DNA of 32,105 nucleotides from CBFHOS01 sp965657645 (GCA_965657645.1 CBFHOS010000020.1:1-32105); one strand, 5' to 3'; shown: positions 23,785 to 31,939, counted from the stretch's first letter. Notes: generated by a model from the sequence alone, not told the origin. Translations and numbers: made by a program.

Positions 23785-23867
23785 ACTGACGCGATGTTTA
23801 CAATATAGGCCAATGCTTTGCAAGAAGGTTTGAGCCTGTGTTTGTGAGCGGCATTTATGGGCCCGCA

Positions 23868-25301
23868 TTAGAAGCGCAGTAGGAATTTCACCAGCTTTTT
23901 GGTGCGCGCGCTAAATAGGCTGGCGGTGTAAAAGCTACCGGCGGCGCGTTTGCTGGCGTCACCATAGGTCGGATAGGGCGCGATGATTGATGCCATCTTG
24001 CTGATCTTGTGTTTTGCCGAAATCGCCAAGGCCCATGCAAGGATCATCTCGCCCGCATGTGGGGCAAGGATGCTGGCACCAAGAATACGGCCATTTTTAT
24101 GAGTGATCACCTTGACCATACCCTCGCGCCGGCGTTCGGCAATGGCCCGGTCATTGCCAGATAATGGGGCGGTGAGGGTTTTGACATTGCCCGCCCCCCA
24201 CGCCTCTATCGCGTCTTGCTCGCCAAGGCCAACATGCGCCAATTCAGGGTCGCAATAGGTTACCCAAGGCTGGATTGTTTCATCGATTTTGGCAGGCAGT
24301 TTGAACAGCATATTGCGGATGATGATGCCAGCATGATAGCCCGCGATATGGGTGAATTGCGCCCGTCCGGTAACGTCACCAATGGCAAAAACAGATTTAT
24401 TGCTAGACCTAAGACGCCGGTCAGTAATGATACCGGCGCTATTGCTATTGATCGCTGCCGCCTCAAGATTAAGACCGGCAATGGACGGGCGCCGCCCCGC
24501 CGCAACCAGAATATGACTAGCGGTAATCCGGAGCCCATCGGCCAGGGTCACAGTAATGCTTGGGGCCAACTTATTGGCGTCATCGCGGGCGATGTTTGCA
24601 ATGCCGGTGCCCTCAATAATTGTAATGCCCTCATTGGTTAATTGCGCCTTTAGGATGGCCACTAATTCTGGATCGTCGCGGCTCATGATAGAGGCGGCCT
24701 CGATGATCGTTACCGTCACGCCAAGGCGGGCATGCGCGTGGGCCATTTCAATGCCGATCGGGCCGCCGCCAATGATCACAAGATGATCTGGCTTTTGTGG
24801 ATCGGAAAAAATCGTTTCATTGGTGTAATAGGGGACATCATCAAGGCCGGGGATAGGCGGCACGGCGGCGGCGGATCCGGTGGCAATAACAATATATTTG
24901 GCATCTACCTGATAATTGTCGGAGCTTACCTGACGGCGGCCGGAAAAATGCGCCCGTTCTGGAATAACGGTAACGCCTAATCCGGTAAAACGCGCGGCGG
25001 AATCATGCGGTTCAATCGTTGCAATGACATCGGCGACATGGGCTTTAACAGCGGCAAAATCGATTATCGCAGGTGCGCCCGCGATCCCCATTTTTGGCGC
25101 CCCCTTAGCGTGATGCGCGGCCTTGGCGGCGGCGAGCATGGCCTTTGAGGGGACACAGCCGGTATTCAAACAATCGCCGCCCATCTTGTCGGCCTCGAAT
25201 AAAACGACCTTGGCGCCCATTTGACTGGCGGCCGCGGCAACGCTGAGCCCGCCAGATCCAGCGCCTATAATGCAGATATCTGTGGTTAATTTAGTGGTCA
25301 T
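23868..25301 (-). CDS. Mercuric reductase-like FAD/NAD(P) disulfide oxidoreductase
   Basis: Flavoprotein of the dihydrolipoamide dehydrogenase/mercuric reductase superfamily, 477 residues. Seen in order: FAD motif GAGSGG (13-18), redox disulfide CLNTGC (Cys44, Cys49), NAD(P) motif IIGGGPIGIEMA, second FAD contact FAIGDVTG, and the dimer interface domain. At the C-terminus, lipoamide dehydrogenases have HPTxSE with the catalytic His-Glu pair; here it reads PYPTYGD, so His is Tyr and Glu is Asp. Mercuric reductases also have Tyr here, but there is no C-terminal Cys pair and no metal-binding N domain. It is therefore neither a classic Lpd nor MerA. It overlaps the TVP38-like gene by 4 bases (ATGA). 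Confidence 0.88.
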   Translation of the reverse strand: MTTKLTTDICIIGAGSGGLSVAAAASQMGAKVVLFEADKMGGDCLNTGCVPSKAMLAAAKAAHHAKGAPKMGIAGAPAIIDFAAVKAHVADVIATIEPHDSAARFTGLGVTVIPERAHFSGRRQVSSDNYQVDAKYIVIATGSAAAVPPIPGLDDVPYYTNETIFSDPQKPDHLVIIGGGPIGIEMAHAHARLGVTVTIIEAASIMSRDDPELVAILKAQLTNEGITIIEGTGIANIARDDANKLAPSITVTLADGLRITASHILVAAGRRPSIAGLNLEAAAINSNSAGIITDRRLRSSNKSVFAIGDVTGRAQFTHIAGYHAGIIIRNMLFKLPAKIDETIQPWVTYCDPELAHVGLGEQDAIEAWGAGNVKTLTAPLSGNDRAIAERRREGMVKVITHKNGRILGASILAPHAGEMILAWALAISAKHKISKMASIIAPYPTYGDASKRAAGSFYTASLFSARTKKLVKFLLRF

Positions 25302-26038
25302 TTTGCACCTGATTTCTTGGGTTTTGGGGCGTCTAGATCACCAGACTGGCGGCGCATTTGCCACCAACGCACAATGATTGGCAAAAGGGCCAAGGCACCA
25401 ATGCCAGCAAGTGGTAGCAGAATTTCAGGAGACCCCAAGATCGCCAGATCAGGGGTGCGCCCCGCCGCCAACACATGATCAAAACCGCGCCCAACCCAAA
25501 TAAACACCGTTGTTCCGGGAATGATGCCGATAAAGGTCGCGGCGCAATAGGTTGAAAGCCGCATGCTGGTCATCGCTGGCACAATGTTGGTCACCCAAAA
25601 CGGCACCGCGGGAACAAGCCTGAGCGCCAGCAAATATGAAAAGGCATTCTCGCTGAATCCGGCCTCTAATTTGGCCATGAATGGTCCGGCCTTTGCCCGC
25701 AGAAAATCGCCAAGTACCGAACGCGCGGCGGTGAATACGATGGCCGCGCCGGTGGTCGCGCCAATGACAACCAATCCAACGGCTGGCCAGCCAAGAATGG
25801 CCCCGCCGGTAAGGGTTAATGGCAATGCGATCGGCAAAGAAAAGGCAACGGCAATTGCATAAGCCAGCATAAAGCCGAGATAAGAGGCGAGCAAATTGGC
25901 CGCGGTAAAGGATTTCAGCGCGGCGTAATTCTGGGCAATCACGTCAAACGTCACATAATGATGCAGGCCGCCCGCAAAAAATGCGACGAGACCGGCAATC
26001 AATAGTGCTGGTAACAGAAATCGGCGGATGCGCGTCAT
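25298..26038 (-). CDS. TVP38/TMEM64 family (VTT domain) membrane protein
   Basis: Polytopic inner-membrane protein of the DedA-related TVP38/TMEM64 family; bacterial relatives are thought to be lipid scramblases or transporters. An N-terminal anchor (FLLPALLIAGLVAFFAGG) is followed by the family core: FSLPIALPLTLTGGAILGW, a glycine-rich GATTGAAIVFTAAR, then LRLVPAVPFWVTN and IGIIPGTTVFIWVG. The tail is basic and cytoplasmic. I choose ATG 26038 (246 residues); a GTG at 26059 would add seven residues. Its stop overlaps the flavoprotein start, so the two are made together. Confidence 0.9.
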   Translation of the reverse strand: MTRIRRFLLPALLIAGLVAFFAGGLHHYVTFDVIAQNYAALKSFTAANLLASYLGFMLAYAIAVAFSLPIALPLTLTGGAILGWPAVGLVVIGATTGAAIVFTAARSVLGDFLRAKAGPFMAKLEAGFSENAFSYLLALRLVPAVPFWVTNIVPAMTSMRLSTYCAATFIGIIPGTTVFIWVGRGFDHVLAAGRTPDLAILGSPEILLPLAGIGALALLPIIVRWWQMRRQSGDLDAPKPKKSGAK

Positions 26039-26160
26039 TGGATTGCTCGCATATCTCACAGTTGTGTGTTTGTTTTGGGCACCATAGCAGAAACAAGATA
26101 TCTACGGCAGATAAAGCACCAGCAAAATGGTTTTCAGTTCTTTACCTAACGGCTATATTA

Positions 26161-26185
26161 CATCATGTTACGAAATGTGATGATG
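26161..26185. promoter_or_regulatory. Inverted repeat in the divergent spacer before the murA cluster
   Basis: CATCAT (26161-26166) and ATGATG (26180-26185) form a 6-bp dyad with 13 bases between, in the 272-bp gap separating the TVP38-like gene (minus) from the 54-codon gene (plus). It could be an operator. The rest of the gap is AT-rich, and I see no convincing -35/-10 pair in it. Confidence 0.25.
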
Positions 26186-26310
26186 GTGCGTGCGATGTGG
26201 ATGGTCATAATTTGTCCATATTGCACGGTCAGTATGCCAATAATGCGCCGTCATGATACGCGTAATTTTTTCGGCTGAATACTGATTTGGCGATGTTTTA
26301 GGAGAGAGAC

Positions 26311-26475
26311 ATGACGGAAGCCCGGCCAAAATCATCGAAAAAGCCTGAAGATAAACTAGCCAAAGCATTGAGAGATAATCTACACCGGCGCAAAGCCCAA
26401 GCGCGGGCGCGCGCAAAGCCACCGCAGGATAGCCCTAATCCGCCAAAACCGATACAAAACACCGATACGAAATAA
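26311..26475 (+). CDS. Small basic protein of unknown function upstream of murA
   Basis: A 54-residue open frame beginning MTEARPKSSKKPEDKLAKAL, with a strong GGAGAGA site 3 bases before the ATG. The centre RDNLHRRKAQARARAKPP is very basic and likely helical; the tail is Pro/Asn-rich. It ends 12 bp before murA on the same strand, so it probably leads the murA transcript. I recognise the general type (short KALRxNLxRRKAQ proteins in front of murA in alphaproteobacteria) but no named family. It may bind nucleic acid or ribosomes, which is inference from charge only. Confidence 0.7.
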   Translation: MTEARPKSSKKPEDKLAKALRDNLHRRKAQARARAKPPQDSPNPPKPIQNTDTK

Positions 26476-26487
26476 GGTAATCAAATA

Positions 26488-27747
26488 ATGGATAGTTTGC
26501 GAATTAATGGCGGTGTAGCACTGCACGGTGAGATCGCCATTAGCGGAGCGAAAAACGCGGCTTTGCCGTTGCTTGCGGTTGGATTGATGACCACCGATAC
26601 GCTGACTTTGACCAATGTGCCGGCGCTGGCTGACACGTTGCTGATGGAAAGTCTTCTGCGGCAATTGGGTATCGATGTCGGACGCGAGGGTGAAACCGTA
26701 ACGATGGCTGGTGGGGCCACTTGTTTTGATGCGCCCTACGAGCTGGTGAGCAAAATGCGGGCATCGATTGTCGTGCTGGGGCCGTTATTGGCCCGCTATG
26801 GCGAGGCACGAGTGTCATTGCCGGGTGGCTGTGCCATTGGCACGCGGCCGGTTGATCTTCATATTCGGGCGATGCAGGGGCTTGGCGCCATTGTTGAACT
26901 GGCCGATGGCTATATTCAGGCGCGCGCACCAAACGGTCTTAAAGGCGGCCGGATTGTGTTCCCGATGGTATCTGTCGGGGCAACCGAAAATGCGATGATG
27001 GCGGCGGCGCTTGCCAAGGGTGAAACCGAGTTGGTCAATGCCGCCCGCGAGCCGGAAATTGTCGATCTGGCGGATTGCTTGAATGCGATGGGTGCCAAAA
27101 TTACTGGCCACGGTACCGATACGATCCATATCACCGGCGTTGGCTCATTGGGTGCAACAACGCACCGTGTGGTGCCAGACCGGATTGAGGCCGGCACATT
27201 TGCCATCGCCGCTGGTATCACCGGCGGTAGTCTCCATCTAACCGGCGTCGTGCCGCGTCATCTCGATGCGTTGATGGATGTGATGCGCGCTAGTGGTGCG
27301 CATATCGAGAGCGGCGATGATACAATCACAGTCACCGCGCATGACCGCATGGTGGCAACTGATATCAGCACTGATCCGCATCCCGGATTTCCAACCGATC
27401 TTCAGGCCCAGTTCATGGCGATGATGTGCCTTGCCGACGGGTCGTCGCGGATTTCTGAAACGATTTTTGAAAACCGGTTCATGCATGTGCCCGAATTGGT
27501 GCGTATGGGCGCGGATATCAAAGTCGATGGCGGCGTTGCCTTTGTTCGCGGACGTGATCAATTGACGCCAGCCCAAGTCATGGCCACCGATTTGCGGGCC
27601 TCGGTTTCGCTAGTGCTTGCCGCGCTTGCGACCAATGGTGTGAGTGAGGTTAGCCGGATATATCACCTTGATCGCGGCTATATTAACCTTGAAGCCAAGT
27701 TAGGTGCTTGTGGTGCGCGCCTTGAGCGCATATCGGCGGCGGGATAG
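26488..27747 (+). CDS. murA: UDP-N-acetylglucosamine 1-carboxyvinyltransferase
   Basis: First committed step of peptidoglycan synthesis: transfers enolpyruvyl from PEP to UDP-GlcNAc in the cytosol. The 419 residues equal the E. coli length. Catalytic landmarks sit at the same numbers: Lys22 in SGAKNAALP and Cys115 in PGGCAIGTRPVD. Cys rather than Asp at 115 predicts sensitivity to fosfomycin. The C-terminal segments TDLQAQFMAMMCLADG and RIYHLDRGY fit. The DUF2948 gene follows after 2 bp. Confidence 0.98.
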   Translation: MDSLRINGGVALHGEIAISGAKNAALPLLAVGLMTTDTLTLTNVPALADTLLMESLLRQLGIDVGREGETVTMAGGATCFDAPYELVSKMRASIVVLGPLLARYGEARVSLPGGCAIGTRPVDLHIRAMQGLGAIVELADGYIQARAPNGLKGGRIVFPMVSVGATENAMMAAALAKGETELVNAAREPEIVDLADCLNAMGAKITGHGTDTIHITGVGSLGATTHRVVPDRIEAGTFAIAAGITGGSLHLTGVVPRHLDALMDVMRASGAHIESGDDTITVTAHDRMVATDISTDPHPGFPTDLQAQFMAMMCLADGSSRISETIFENRFMHVPELVRMGADIKVDGGVAFVRGRDQLTPAQVMATDLRASVSLVLAALATNGVSEVSRIYHLDRGYINLEAKLGACGARLERISAAG

Positions 27748-27749
27748 AT

Positions 27750-28229
27750 ATGGCTGATAAGAATGCAACCGACAAAACAGGGCTAAGGCTGCGGGCCCGT
27801 GATGACGCCGATCTTGAGGTGTTATCTGCGCTATTGCAGGATGCCATCCTGCCCGGATCCGATTTACATTATGACACTGGTTCAGGCCGCGTGATCATGG
27901 TGGTGAACCGATTTTGTTGGGAAAATGATCCGCTGGCGGATGTCACTAACGAAGATGGTGGGCCGGTATTCGAGCGCGCCCTGTGCGGGATTCAATTTCA
28001 CACCGTCACAAAAGTTCTGCAACTTGACATGCCAAATGACCGGCGTGCGGCTTTGTTAAATATTCTGGCGGTGCAACCAGCGGCAATGGATGGCGGCGAA
28101 ACCGCGATCGATATCCTGTTTTCGGGTGGGGCTACCCTGCGGTTGGTGGTCGATGAGATCGAAATTCTGGCCGAAGATATCGAAGATACACGGCCATCAA
28201 TGATCCAGCCAGACCACGGTGCCGACTAG
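27750..28229 (+). CDS. DUF2948 family protein
   Basis: 159-residue alphaproteobacterial DUF2948 protein of unknown function. The recognisable segments are LRLRARDDADLEVLSALLQDA near the N-terminus, VVNRFCWE near 50-58, FERALCGIQFHTV and the C-terminal LRLVVDEIEILAEDI. It has no signal peptide or membrane segment. The ATG starts 2 bp after the murA stop, and the order murA - DUF2948 - hisD is, to my knowledge, common in the class. A cell-envelope role is suggested only by position. Confidence 0.88.
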   Translation: MADKNATDKTGLRLRARDDADLEVLSALLQDAILPGSDLHYDTGSGRVIMVVNRFCWENDPLADVTNEDGGPVFERALCGIQFHTVTKVLQLDMPNDRRAALLNILAVQPAAMDGGETAIDILFSGGATLRLVVDEIEILAEDIEDTRPSMIQPDHGAD

Positions 28230-28261
28230 GGGCCAACTCTAGGGACCGACTCCAGAGGCCA

Positions 28262-28305
28262 ACGGGCGGGGCACGGGCGGCATACGGGCGGCATACGGGT
28301 GCAAG
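28262..28305. repeat. 11-bp tandem repeat between DUF2948 and hisD
   Basis: Four units in exact 11-bp register: acgggcggggc, acgggcggcat, acgggcggcat, acgggtgcaag. The two middle units are identical. Just before, ccgact (28222, 28246) and ggccaac (28231, 28257) also repeat at 24-26 bp, so the whole 28222-28305 stretch looks built from small duplications. It is much richer in GC than the rest of the 186-bp gap and encodes nothing I can support. Confidence 0.75.
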
Positions 28306-28415
28306 GCGGCTTGCCACTGGTTATTTTTGGCAATAGCTGTTAACACCATCCCGATAATCACCATATAATGGCGGTGATCTTGTTTCAGATATTTGATTGG
28401 TAATAGGTGCAAAGA

Positions 28416-29711
28416 ATGGCGATGCGTCTGGATTATACGCAGGAAGATTTTGCAGAGCAGTTTGATCAATTGCTCGCGTTAAAGCGGGAATCTGACATTG
28501 ATGTGTCGGACGCTGTTGCCGCGATCATCGCTGATGTTCGTCGCCGCGGTGATGATGCGGTGCTAGAGCTAACGGCAAAATTCGACCGGCTGGAGGCTGA
28601 TAACCTTGGCGCGCTGTCTATTACCCGCGATGAGATGGAGGCCGCCTTGGCCTCTCTCGAGCCTGAATTACGGGGCGCATTAGAGGTCGCGGCAGAGCGT
28701 ATCCGTGCCTTTCACCATGCCCAATTGCCCAGCGACCTCGAGCTTGAGGATGCCGATGGGGTGAAAATGGGCATGCGCTATAATGCTGTTGATGCGGCTG
28801 GTCTTTATGTGCCGGGCGGCAAGGCGGTTTATCCGTCATCCGTTTTGATGAACGCCATTCCGGCGATGGTGGCGGGTGTTGAACGCCGCGTTGTTGTGGT
28901 GCCAGCCCCAGACGGTTATGTGAGCCCCATGGTATTGGCGGCGGCGGCCCTTGGCGGGGTTACCGAAATGTGGCGCATGGGCGGGGCGCAAGCCATCGCC
29001 GCGCTGGCCTATGGCACCAATAGCATTGCGCCGGTGGACAAGATTGTTGGCCCGGGTAATGCCTATGTCGCGGCGGCAAAGCGGCAGGTTTTTGGCGCGG
29101 TTGGTATTGATTCAATTGCTGGCCCATCAGAAATTCTGGTGGTTGCCGATAATGGCAATGATCCGGCGTGGATTGCGGCCGATTTGTTGTCACAGGCCGA
29201 GCATGATGAGGCCGCGCAATCGATCCTGATTACCGATGATGCCGAATTTGCCGATGCGGTAGCGGAGGCGGTTGAGAGCACATTAAAGACCCTCGAGCGC
29301 GAGGCCGTGGCACGTCAGTCATGGCAGGATAACGGCGCCATAATCGTTGTGCCGCATATGGATGAAATGCCAAAATTGGCAGATCGCCTCGCCGCCGAGC
29401 ATCTTGAACTGGCATTGGATAATCCGCGTGAGTGGCTTGGCAAAATTCGCCATGCCGGTGCTGTTTTCCTTGGTCGATATACGCCAGAGGCAATCGGTGA
29501 TTATGTTGCTGGACCCAATCATGTGTTGCCAACCGCGCGCACTTCGAAATTTTCTTCTGGGCTTGGCGTTGTTGACTTTATGAAACGCACGACTACCGTT
29601 GAATGTGATGCTGATGCTTTTGGTCAAATTGCACCGGCAGGGGTAACCTTGGCGAATGCCGAGGGTTTGGGCGCGCACGCATTATCAATGAAGATAAGAA
29701 TGAACCGCTGA
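28416..29711 (+). CDS. hisD: Histidinol dehydrogenase
   Basis: Last step of histidine synthesis: two NAD-dependent oxidations of histidinol to histidine. With ATG 28416 (AGG 8 bases before) it has 431 residues; the frame is open to GTG 28407. Zinc ligands and catalytic residues are seen as Gln260 and His263 in SQAEHDEAAQS, Glu328-His329 in AAEHLEL, Asp in AIGDYVAGPNHVLPT, and the C-terminal His in EGLGAHALS. It stands apart from other his genes, as is usual in this gene order. Confidence 0.97.
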   Translation: MAMRLDYTQEDFAEQFDQLLALKRESDIDVSDAVAAIIADVRRRGDDAVLELTAKFDRLEADNLGALSITRDEMEAALASLEPELRGALEVAAERIRAFHHAQLPSDLELEDADGVKMGMRYNAVDAAGLYVPGGKAVYPSSVLMNAIPAMVAGVERRVVVVPAPDGYVSPMVLAAAALGGVTEMWRMGGAQAIAALAYGTNSIAPVDKIVGPGNAYVAAAKRQVFGAVGIDSIAGPSEILVVADNGNDPAWIAADLLSQAEHDEAAQSILITDDAEFADAVAEAVESTLKTLEREAVARQSWQDNGAIIVVPHMDEMPKLADRLAAEHLELALDNPREWLGKIRHAGAVFLGRYTPEAIGDYVAGPNHVLPTARTSKFSSGLGVVDFMKRTTTVECDADAFGQIAPAGVTLANAEGLGAHALSMKIRMNR

Positions 29712-29718
29712 GGCAAGA

Positions 29719-30342
29719 ATGACAAAAGCAGGGGCAAAGGATAGCAAGGAGCCGGCAAGGATGCAGGACGAGCCTAATCCGGCTGGTGCTGGCCCCGATG
29801 CAATTGCATCCTCAAAACCTGCGACAACAAATCCGGCGTCGGGCGAATTTGCGCCGGTATCATTGGTGCCTGACCCCATCGAAATGGGACATCTTGTTAA
29901 AATAGAGCTCGATGAATTGGTGACGCCGCGCCGTTCGGCCGAGGCAGAGCACGAGCGGGCCGTCGCCATTTACGATATTATCGAAGACAATCAATTCACC
30001 TTTGTCGGTGCAGAGGGGCCGTATCACCTCTATCTGCGGACCGAGGGACGGCATGTCCGCTTTGACGTTCGCAATACCGATGAAACTGAATTGGGACAGA
30101 TTTTCATGGCAATGGGACCGCTTCGCAAGGTGATGCGGGATTATTTTCAGGTTTGTGACACCTATTATGATGCCATCCGCACGAAATCGCCGTCACAAAT
30201 TCAAGCCATCGATATGGGCCGCCGTGCGCTGCATAATGAGGGATCCGAAATTCTTCAAGCGCGGCTGACTGGCAAGGTGGAAACAGATTTTAATACAGCG
30301 CGGCGGTTATTTACGCTGATCTGTGTGCTGCAAACGAGATGA
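29719..30342 (+). CDS. UPF0262 family protein with N-terminal extension
   Basis: UPF0262 protein, function unknown, restricted largely to alphaproteobacteria. The conserved core runs from about residue 57 to the end: RAVAIYDIIEDNQF, GPYHLYLRTEGRHV, VMRDYFQVCDTYYDAI, and the strongly conserved tail DFNTARRLFTLICVL. The first 55 residues are Ala/Pro-rich and probably disordered, making 207 residues against about 160 usually. An ATG at 29761 also has a good site (AAGGAG, 9 bases upstream) and would shorten the extension by 14 residues. Starts 7 bp after hisD. Confidence 0.9.
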   Translation: MTKAGAKDSKEPARMQDEPNPAGAGPDAIASSKPATTNPASGEFAPVSLVPDPIEMGHLVKIELDELVTPRRSAEAEHERAVAIYDIIEDNQFTFVGAEGPYHLYLRTEGRHVRFDVRNTDETELGQIFMAMGPLRKVMRDYFQVCDTYYDAIRTKSPSQIQAIDMGRRALHNEGSEILQARLTGKVETDFNTARRLFTLICVLQTR

Positions 30343-30402
30343 TCAAATGGCTGGCTGGAAAATATATCTGGCGCTAATTGCAACGACTGGAAACAAACCT
30401 TA

Positions 30403-30894
30403 ATGACCAATAATTCTGCAACCGAGAGTGAGGCAAAAATTGTGATTGAACCCGCCACAAATCTTGGCTCGATCCTGTTTGCCTGCAATGTGAACGCGGT
30501 GCGCTCGGCAATGGCTGAGGAAATGGTCAAGATTGCGTTTAAGGGCAAGATTTTTGCCGACTCTTGCGGTGTCCAGCCGGGCAATCCGGACGGGTTTGCC
30601 ATCGCGGTGATGGAGGAGGCTGGCTATGATATGAATGGCCATACGCCGAAATCATTTGAACAGCTTGATTACGAGTTTTTCGACGTGATTATCTCATTTT
30701 CCCCAGAGGCAGACGCAAAGGCGCGTGAGCTTACCCGCAACATGGATTGCGAGACGCTCTATTGGCCGGTGGATAATCTGGCCAATCTGCAAGGCTCCCG
30801 CGATGAGCGTTTGCGGGCTTATCGTGCGGTACGAGATGATATTGCGGCCAAGCTATCAATTTATCTGCAGACTGAAATTTCAACAAACGCTTGA
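30403..30894 (+). CDS. Low molecular weight protein-tyrosine-phosphatase-like protein
   Basis: Member of the low-molecular-weight phosphatase/ArsC fold, 163 residues. The P-loop signature C-x5-R-S is intact as CNVNAVRS with Cys28 and Arg34, so phosphatase chemistry is possible. The usual general acid region near the C-terminus reads WPVDNLANLQ, where Asp is present but the DP pair of classical tyrosine phosphatases is not. The substrate is unknown. Its place between UPF0262 and infA is, as far as I know, conserved, which suggests a core cellular role rather than arsenate resistance. Confidence 0.85.
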   Translation: MTNNSATESEAKIVIEPATNLGSILFACNVNAVRSAMAEEMVKIAFKGKIFADSCGVQPGNPDGFAIAVMEEAGYDMNGHTPKSFEQLDYEFFDVIISFSPEADAKARELTRNMDCETLYWPVDNLANLQGSRDERLRAYRAVRDDIAAKLSIYLQTEISTNA

Positions 30895-30955
30895 CCTTTT
30901 GGCGGTAATTGGCCATGTCTATGACTGTTTTTATCACAAATTGGAATAGGCTCAC

Positions 30956-31174
30956 ATGGCCAAAGAAGGCGTAATTGAATTTTCAGGCACAGTCGCTGAA
31001 CTGCTGCCGAATGCGATGTTTCGGGTAAAGCTCGATAACGACCATGAAGTGCTCGCCCATACCAGTGGCAAAATGCGAAAGAACCGCATCCGCGTATTGG
31101 CTGGCGATCGTGTGAATGTTGAAATGACTCCGTATGACCTGAGCAAGGGTCGGATTACATTTCGCTTTAAATAA
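30956..31174 (+). CDS. infA: Translation initiation factor IF-1
   Basis: 72-residue S1/OB-fold factor that occupies the ribosomal A site during initiation. The sequence MAKEGVIEFSGTVAELLPNA and the RVLAGDRVNVEMTPYDLSKG segment are diagnostic. An AGG lies 5 bases before the ATG. It sits 61 bp after the phosphatase gene and 81 bp before maf on the same strand. Confidence 0.98.
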   Translation: MAKEGVIEFSGTVAELLPNAMFRVKLDNDHEVLAHTSGKMRKNRIRVLAGDRVNVEMTPYDLSKGRITFRFK

Positions 31175-31255
31175 GCCACTAACAAATTGGGTGCGCTGGC
31201 CTGTGTTGTGGCGGCCCAAAATCGCCAGCTTAGGTGATGGCTGAGGAGGGCACAG

Positions 31256-31939
31256 ATGGCCGCAAAGACCTCCACCCACCCAATGGATACAGGGTTTCCG
31301 CCGGTTATTCTGGCCTCTGCATCGCCGCGCCGCCGCGATCTATTAGCCCAAATCGGTATTGAACCCATTGCCATTTGCCCGGCCGATATCGACGAAACCC
31401 CCCATAAAAATGAATTGCCCGCCGCCTATGCCCGCCGCATGGCGCATGAAAAGGCGGTCGCCGCGCATCACATGCTTGTCACTAATCCGCCCGTTAACCC
31501 GCCCGTTAAACCGCAAGTCGGTATGCCAGATGACGCGGTTATTCTGGCGGGTGATACGGTGGTTGCCTGTGGCCGCAGAATATTGCCAAAGGCCGAAGAT
31601 GAGGCGGTTGCGCGCCGCTGTCTGGACCAATTGTCGGGGCGGCGTCACCTTGTTTTGGGCGGCATTGCGTTGCGCCTTGGTGACGGCACTATTCGCACGC
31701 GTTTGGTCACTAGCAAAGTGATTTTCAAACGGCTGGAGCCGATCGAGATTGAGCGCTATATCGCCTCTGGTGATTGGCACGGCAAGGCTGGAGGCTATGC
31801 CATTCAAGGGCCAGCGGCGACTCTCATCCGCCAGATCGAGGGGTCCTATTCTAACATTGTTGGGTTTAGCCTCTATGACATTGCCGCGTTGTTACATGGC
31901 AATAATAATGGGCGTGTTGCCCCAAAGGCCGGTGCATAA
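31256..31939 (+). CDS. maf: Maf family nucleoside triphosphate pyrophosphatase
   Basis: Maf/YhdE-type enzyme that hydrolyses non-canonical or selected NTPs to monophosphates. Motifs: ILASASPRRRDLLAQIG, the AHEKAVA helix, ILAGDTVVACGR with the catalytic Asp, and GKAGGYAIQGPAA. At 227 residues it is longer than the usual 190-200. The surplus is a short N-terminal tail and a NPPVNPPVKPQV insert encoded by a 12-bp repeat. ATG 31256 has GGAGGG 7 bases upstream; ATG 31283 is an alternative. Its TAA overlaps the next ATG (TAATG). Confidence 0.92.
   Translation: MAAKTSTHPMDTGFPPVILASASPRRRDLLAQIGIEPIAICPADIDETPHKNELPAAYARRMAHEKAVAAHHMLVTNPPVNPPVKPQVGMPDDAVILAGDTVVACGRRILPKAEDEAVARRCLDQLSGRRHLVLGGIALRLGDGTIRTRLVTSKVIFKRLEPIEIERYIASGDWHGKAGGYAIQGPAATLIRQIEGSYSNIVGFSLYDIAALLHGNNNGRVAPKAGA
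31484..31519. repeat. 12-bp in-frame tandem repeat in maf
   Basis: aatccgcccgtt, aacccgcccgtt and aaaccgcaagtc encode Asn-Pro-Pro-Val, Asn-Pro-Pro-Val and Lys-Pro-Gln-Val. They lie in a surface loop between the AHEKAVA helix and the catalytic ILAGDTVV strand, where other Maf proteins have a few variable residues. Confidence 0.65.

Noticed and set aside
23487..23789. 100-codon plus-strand frame overlapping the tRNA
   Set aside because: It overlaps the Rid gene in another frame and runs through the tRNA-Thr on the opposite strand.
23868..25301. Dihydrolipoamide dehydrogenase (L-protein) of the glycine cleavage system
   Set aside because: The C-terminal His-Glu pair of lipoamide dehydrogenases is replaced (PYPTYGD), and the gene is paired with a membrane protein, not with a dehydrogenase complex.
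28222..28305. CRISPR-like or attachment-site repeat
   Set aside because: Units are 11 bp, directly adjacent without spacers, and there is no cas gene or integrase in the window.
31175..31255. Possible terminator after infA (GCTGGC ... GCCAGC)
   Set aside because: The arms are only 6 bp with a 25-base loop and no T-run; maf probably continues on the same transcript.
31343..31807. 154-codon minus-strand frame inside maf
   Set aside because: Shadow of the maf coding sequence; no recognisable motif.
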